Positions 7,601 to 10,071 of a stretch of DNA of 10,071 nt are shown one piece after another. Origin of the DNA: Candidatus Forterrea sp. (GTDB taxonomy: Archaea; Iainarchaeota; Iainarchaeia; Iainarchaeales; JAAZKV01); assembly GCA_020717885.1 (NCBI GenBank), contig DYDN01000029.1, positions 1 to 10,071 on the forward strand, read 5' to 3'. Position numbers and translations under genes: made by a program. How positions within the stretch are numbered: position 1 is the stretch's first letter; each line of letters starts with the position of its first letter. The notes under the pieces are model-generated. The model saw only the letters and a program-made list of their open reading frames with translations. It ran no database searches and was not told the DNA's origin.

Positions 7601-9841
7601 TCCAAACAAATCCCCGCTATTTAAATCATCTTTTAGTACGGTATCTGTTCGTAAATAATATTCAACTCCCCTGGACGCACTGCTATTTGAGAGTGAAAGC
7701 GCGTTTGCTCTATCCCCTCTGATTGCATCCTCCGCCGTGGCATAAATTCCGTTAAAAAATGCTTTTACATTCTTATCAAGCATGCTTATCGGGTAAAGAT
7801 ATGCTTTGAACTGATTCTCTCCGGAAACTAAAATAGGGATTTCAACAAAACTTGGAGAGTACCCCACGAGGTTTACGAATATAATAAGCTTTTTGGAGGT
7901 TTCATATGCCGAGCTGACAAACTTTCCGATTGTTAAGTCATATTGCATTGTTTCAAGCGGATTTTGGGAGAGAATTGTTTTTCTATCATCGCTTGTTTCA
8001 TAAAGCGCGACCGCGGCCCCTTGCGCTATGCTTGAACTTATTGCTGCGCCCGAATAATCAAGTAATTGTAATTGTATTGTTGCAACATTAAGACTCAATC
8101 CTATGTTGAATGTTATTTGATTTCCTGCAGCAGGAATTATTTGCTGTGCGGAGAAATCGGAAATTGCTGTGTACATTGATGCTTTTGTGGAGTACTTATA
8201 CAGCGAACCAACAGGAAGACCATTGAACACTACAGTCCCTGCGGAATTTGTCAGTATTGCGTCCTTAACCACTCTTATTCTCTTTACATTGAGTTCATTT
8301 GAGTCAACATAAAGGTACACACTTGCCCCAACCATTACAACATCTCTTGCGCTGTTCTTTACAATTACTTTTGCGGAACCCGAATTACTTGGTGTTGCGG
8401 CCTCAAGTTGAATACTCACTGGTGATTCATCAAGTCTCATTAATCTTGGCTGAATTATTTTTGTTAAGTATCCTTCGCGGGAAATTGCAACCACTATTAG
8501 CCCTTCGTCAGCTGTTGTTAGTCCTTTAATTGTTAGTATTCCATTTGAATCGCTCATGCAGGAATTAACGCATGATACTGGTGCTTCACCAATAACTTCT
8601 CTCCCTGAAGAAGACACAGAAATTTTTTGCACATACGCTTTTGCGCCGGAAACAATTGTTCCTGCTGTCCAATCCTCTATCCTGAATTTTAACATCCTCT
8701 TATTCTCGGGAATTATTTTTTCCATTGCAATTGTTGCTTCAACTGTTGCCCCTAGTGTTACTATCGCGCCAATATTTGCATCAACCCCTACTGAAACATA
8801 ATTGCCGTCCGTGCTCACCGCAGTTAATTTATATCTCCCTTGATCAAGATCAGTTATTATTGCTACTCCGCTATTATCAGTAAAAGCAATTCCTGCGCTA
8901 TTCCCAATAGAATTAATTGCTGTAACTTGTACTAGCGGAATCATTTTTTTTGGTGAAGAGTTTTTTTCAGAAACAAATACTTTTATTTTTCCTTTCCCCG
9001 AGGAAGTAATTATTTTTTGGAGTTCAATTATGCTCTCGCTTCTGTCTTTGTTAAGTGCGAGGGGCATTCCGCTCGCTTCTTCATACCCATAAGACACTGC
9101 TTCGGTTACTGAGAACCAGCAGTTGGGCGCATTTAGTGTAAATCTTCCATCCACTTCCCCGTCATCACTATCATAAGCTGTTATTGGGTTAACTGTTTTG
9201 TTTGCGCAACGAAACGTAATGTGCGCATCCCCAGTTTGGTCAACAATTACCCTCTTTGTTTCTGAATCAATTAGTATTACTGTTGTTGTATCAGAATAAT
9301 CTCCTTCAAGCCCGCCGCGATTATCAATTGGGGGAGTGACAACTTTTAATTTTTGAAGTTCTATTTGTATTTCTCTCGCATCTGAAGGCAATTGTGCGGA
9401 GAAATCAGAGTACCCTTCTTTTTTTGCAATAACATTCCCATATAACTCTTTTTTTGAACCAAATAATATTCCTTCGGCAAGTTCTCTTATGCTAAATGAG
9501 TTTTGTGCATAAGCAATCGCACTCCCGTCTTCGCTTGTGAAAATATCAAAATCTGCCCCGTTTATTTGCCCGGATAAGGTCGCCCCAGCAACCCCTAGTC
9601 TTGTTTTTGAATCAACTACTAAGAAACTATACTGCATGCTCTCGGAAAAATTAACAAAATACATGCCCCCGAGTAAAAGAACTATCAAAATAAAAATAAA
9701 TAATAAAAAACTTGGAATTATGCTGTCAATTGGATCAATTATTTTGTAAACAGGAATCTTTTTTGCCACAGCGTCCAAAAACCCGTACCATTTATCCTCG
9801 AAAAAGTAGTAAATACCCTTAACTGGTTCAAATAGACTCAT
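4700..9841 (-). CDS. Giant N-terminally anchored surface protein with tandem carboxypeptidase-regulatory-like modules (1713 aa)
   Basis: Not a recognised named protein. Residues 1-40 form a short, aromatic, partly basic segment that should be cytoplasmic. One strong hydrophobic helix follows at about 41-64, with no cleavage site, so the remaining ~1650 residues should lie outside the cell. Six consecutive ~95-residue β-modules follow at about 70-166, 186-276, 284-376, 383-482, 488-586 and 587-686. Most share a V-x-D/N strand opening, a 'V-x-GA' turn, a 'T-x-x-x-G-x-A' stretch, a GY/GxY element and a closing hydrophobic strand, the pattern of carboxypeptidase-regulatory-like/transthyretin-type folds. 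Residues ~690-1713 are further β-rich domains with 20 of the protein's 24 cysteines and most of about twenty N-x-S/T sequons. No catalytic motif was seen. The ATG at 9841 is preferred over an in-frame TTG at 9859 because MSLFEP is a plausible N-terminus and TTG would add only six residues. It is the first gene of the block. Likely role (inference): surface stalk or adhesin. Confidence 0.88.
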   Translation of the reverse strand: MSLFEPVKGIYYFFEDKWYGFLDAVAKKIPVYKIIDPIDSIIPSFLLFIFILIVLLLGGMYFVNFSESMQYSFLVVDSKTRLGVAGATLSGQINGADFDIFTSEDGSAIAYAQNSFSIRELAEGILFGSKKELYGNVIAKKEGYSDFSAQLPSDAREIQIELQKLKVVTPPIDNRGGLEGDYSDTTTVILIDSETKRVIVDQTGDAHITFRCANKTVNPITAYDSDDGEVDGRFTLNAPNCWFSVTEAVSYGYEEASGMPLALNKDRSESIIELQKIITSSGKGKIKVFVSEKNSSPKKMIPLVQVTAINSIGNSAGIAFTDNSGVAIITDLDQGRYKLTAVSTDGNYVSVGVDANIGAIVTLGATVEATIAMEKIIPENKRMLKFRIEDWTAGTIVSGAKAYVQKISVSSSGREVIGEAPVSCVNSCMSDSNGILTIKGLTTADEGLIVVAISREGYLTKIIQPRLMRLDESPVSIQLEAATPSNSGSAKVIVKNSARDVVMVGASVYLYVDSNELNVKRIRVVKDAILTNSAGTVVFNGLPVGSLYKYSTKASMYTAISDFSAQQIIPAAGNQITFNIGLSLNVATIQLQLLDYSGAAISSSIAQGAAVALYETSDDRKTILSQNPLETMQYDLTIGKFVSSAYETSKKLIIFVNLVGYSPSFVEIPILVSGENQFKAYLYPISMLDKNVKAFFNGIYATAEDAIRGDRANALSLSNSSASRGVEYYLRTDTVLKDDLNSGDLFGAVSLNEFATIDSVPFVTNFSFLEKGRYSCVPQKKPPVNDDNYYLQADAACIADSNNLGKAAGAHWSEALRKGTYSIISKFKFSAIARDGNILSIHFAGKERDALGQVEDMNDIKFTIGSVIINPGEDPADYQPKVSFIISLNTKPTNSINFPYVKATKRFIDTNDTLFPIFTSGQSNTISVSVKNNTPRAVTLNSLAVYPYSGTKESFSPNCANSTTIRFGATAGGANCYRNDLDVNIFPSPAAITQTTNFTQSSPNATSYLVVVAELTDGNTYVLFLDTKSDSAGLIISGTRFFMGVPNQTFDGEVYSRDGSTKVGLIENGAMLTVKTNNCTTVAENPIATISGTPPNYFRSTIEGTYSSTTDCIVVTVVPNDPAYTALTKTFYAGTGTLQDTTLSCIQGFFTNIIGTNPDEPFKEINSDWGQTKLLTIKNNCTVPMNITIETALMNDNACVNRVLANGAFCSTTITTKNKTFVATDPFSDVLGVFPIYVKAKSPYLSRKYALADTLLVHLANPSGCFAISKDTFDFTKANESKDFVVNDALCQYVSFGDYYIPKAILKLAGADVNTRTPKYSYIDFNYALSLTGGAYTIQRTQIPRLVPVILTKQAQELVSEPTADINMRKFSLKFVIPDYGGRANGKLFFKWMDINSDIMYGAKIVGPIIIKYRDVPYQQVIPALNFDLNYPTACTQGTDRCMTGTVPSLSCIALDHSIWFGDNPPHCMLGRETDPQVLDMFPNPNVLNGLVNYITYTPGNVSEIDINFVTHKDSSSLQIRTMAFIDYNEEIQTSVPTAGQTVEQIGSGSFRLYPLEGTTFILKSLDANFSAPVAAALEVCRKALQQRMLDVNRIDPVSMAACSTLGITCGATGDCNFPGTLAINSTVSKSLTTSRNPFIELNITGAKASNATLNNSAIAVWVEGKYIKARFLGEDYVGYNDGNMELTLVDKSLVGNTYGKITTVDYVRRRGS

Positions 9842-9890
9842 TATCCCCACTAACCCCAAGAAAACTTGCTAAAACAAGGGGAATTGTTGT

Positions 9891-9898
9891 TAATAAAA
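9891..9898 (-). promoter_or_regulatory. Candidate archaeal TATA-like box for gene A
   Basis: On the minus strand the sequence is TTTTATTA, preceded by a purine-rich AAAGTAAG that could act as a BRE-like element. A start of transcription about 25 bases downstream would fall near 9866-9870, leaving a leader of roughly 25-30 bases before the ATG at 9841. The region is generally AT-rich, so this match could be chance. Confidence 0.3.
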
Positions 9899-9922
9899 CT
9901 TACTTTGCCCCGCTAAAACTAA

Positions 9923-9964
9923 TATCAAAGGGCTTTAAGTATGGAACAAAAAAGTCCTTTGATA
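9923..9964. repeat. 9-bp inverted repeat with 24-base spacer upstream of gene A
   Basis: TATCAAAGG at 9923-9931 is exactly complementary in reverse to CCTTTGATA at 9956-9964. The spacer contains a run of six A on the plus strand (9948-9953), which is T6 on the minus strand. It could form a long-loop hairpin or be a split protein-binding site. Confidence 0.55.
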
Positions 9965-9966
9965 GA

Positions 9967-9991
9967 TTTAAAAGTCTAAAAGACTTTTAAA
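9967..9991. repeat. Palindrome 1 of the upstream cluster (11-bp arms, 3-base centre)
   Basis: The arm TTTAAAAGTCT (9967-9977) and its exact reverse complement AGACTTTTAAA (9981-9991) flank AAA. One base separates it from the next palindrome. It could be a hairpin in RNA from either strand or a dimeric regulator site. Confidence 0.7.
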
Positions 9992-9992
9992 A

Positions 9993-10017
9993 TTGCAAAA
10001 TTGATTCAATTTTGCAA
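9993..10017. repeat. Palindrome 2 of the upstream cluster (12-bp arms, 1-base centre)
   Basis: TTGCAAAATTGA (9993-10004) and TCAATTTTGCAA (10006-10017) are perfect reverse complements around one T. It has the same total length (25 bases) as palindrome 1 but an unrelated sequence. The tiny centre makes an RNA hairpin with the full stem impossible, so a DNA site or a hairpin with a partly opened tip is more likely. Confidence 0.7.
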
Positions 10018-10028
10018 ATTGTCAATTA

Positions 10029-10048
10029 CTAACCAATGAATTGGTTAG
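10029..10048. repeat. Palindrome 3 of the upstream cluster (9-bp arms, 2-base centre)
   Basis: CTAACCAAT (10029-10037) and ATTGGTTAG (10040-10048) are perfect reverse complements around GA. It lies 11 bases beyond palindrome 2 and completes a run of three palindromes of different sequence. Confidence 0.65.
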
Positions 10049-10071
10049 CTTGTAACTGTTCTCAGTAATCT

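Noticed and set aside
9842..9859. TTG start of gene A at 9859
   Set aside because: It adds only six residues, and the ATG at 9841 is a stronger start codon. The G-rich stretch nearby does not clearly favour either.
9941..9979. Tiny plus-strand frame (12 codons) within the inverted-repeat region
   Set aside because: It is too short, has no ribosome-binding site and overlaps palindrome 1; the palindromes explain the sequence better.
9967..10048. CRISPR array or insertion-sequence end
   Set aside because: The palindromes differ in sequence from one another, there is no repeat-spacer regularity, and there is no transposase or target duplication.
10022..10069. Open minus-strand frame running in from the right edge and ending with TGA at 10022-10024
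   Set aside because: Fifteen residues are too few to tell a gene end from chance, and a second frame is also open to the edge until a TAA at 10045-10047.

Overview
The window is one co-directional block of three large genes for exported proteins, all on the minus strand, filling bases 68 to 9841. None matches a named family well enough for a gene symbol. The DNA is AT-rich with conventional stops (TAA, TGA, TGA). All three proteins are β-rich, carry many N-glycosylation sequons and have cysteines almost only outside the membrane. The second has a six-cysteine module directly before a C-terminal membrane anchor and a basic tail, a style I associate with archaeal surface proteins, especially uncultivated small-genome (DPANN-type) lineages. 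There is no sortase motif, lipobox or Gram-negative export signature. An archaeal origin is an inference; the exact lineage cannot be read from this sequence, and a bacterial source with similar giant proteins is not formally excluded.

Read in transcription order (right to left): bases 9842-10071 are non-coding and hold three back-to-back near-perfect palindromes, a wider inverted repeat and a candidate TATA-like box. Gene A (4700-9841, 1713 aa) has a short aromatic cytoplasmic N-terminus, one transmembrane helix and about 1650 extracellular residues. The first part of these is six tandem carboxypeptidase-regulatory-like/Ig-like modules; the rest is cysteine-containing β-domains. After a 91-base gap comes gene B (2899-4608, 569 aa), with a signal peptide, β-rich ectodomain, six-Cys module and C-terminal transmembrane helix. 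Gene C (68-2902, 944 aa) overlaps gene B by four bases (ATGA). It has a signal peptide and no anchor, so it is probably released or held by the others. A T-rich stretch follows gene C.

Taken together, the genes look like an operon for a cell-surface assembly: one giant protein anchored at its N-terminus, one anchored at its C-terminus, and one soluble exoprotein. No catalytic motif was recognised in any of them, so adhesion, envelope structure or partner contact are the most economical ideas, but these remain inference. No RNA gene, CRISPR array, transposase or other mobile element was seen.
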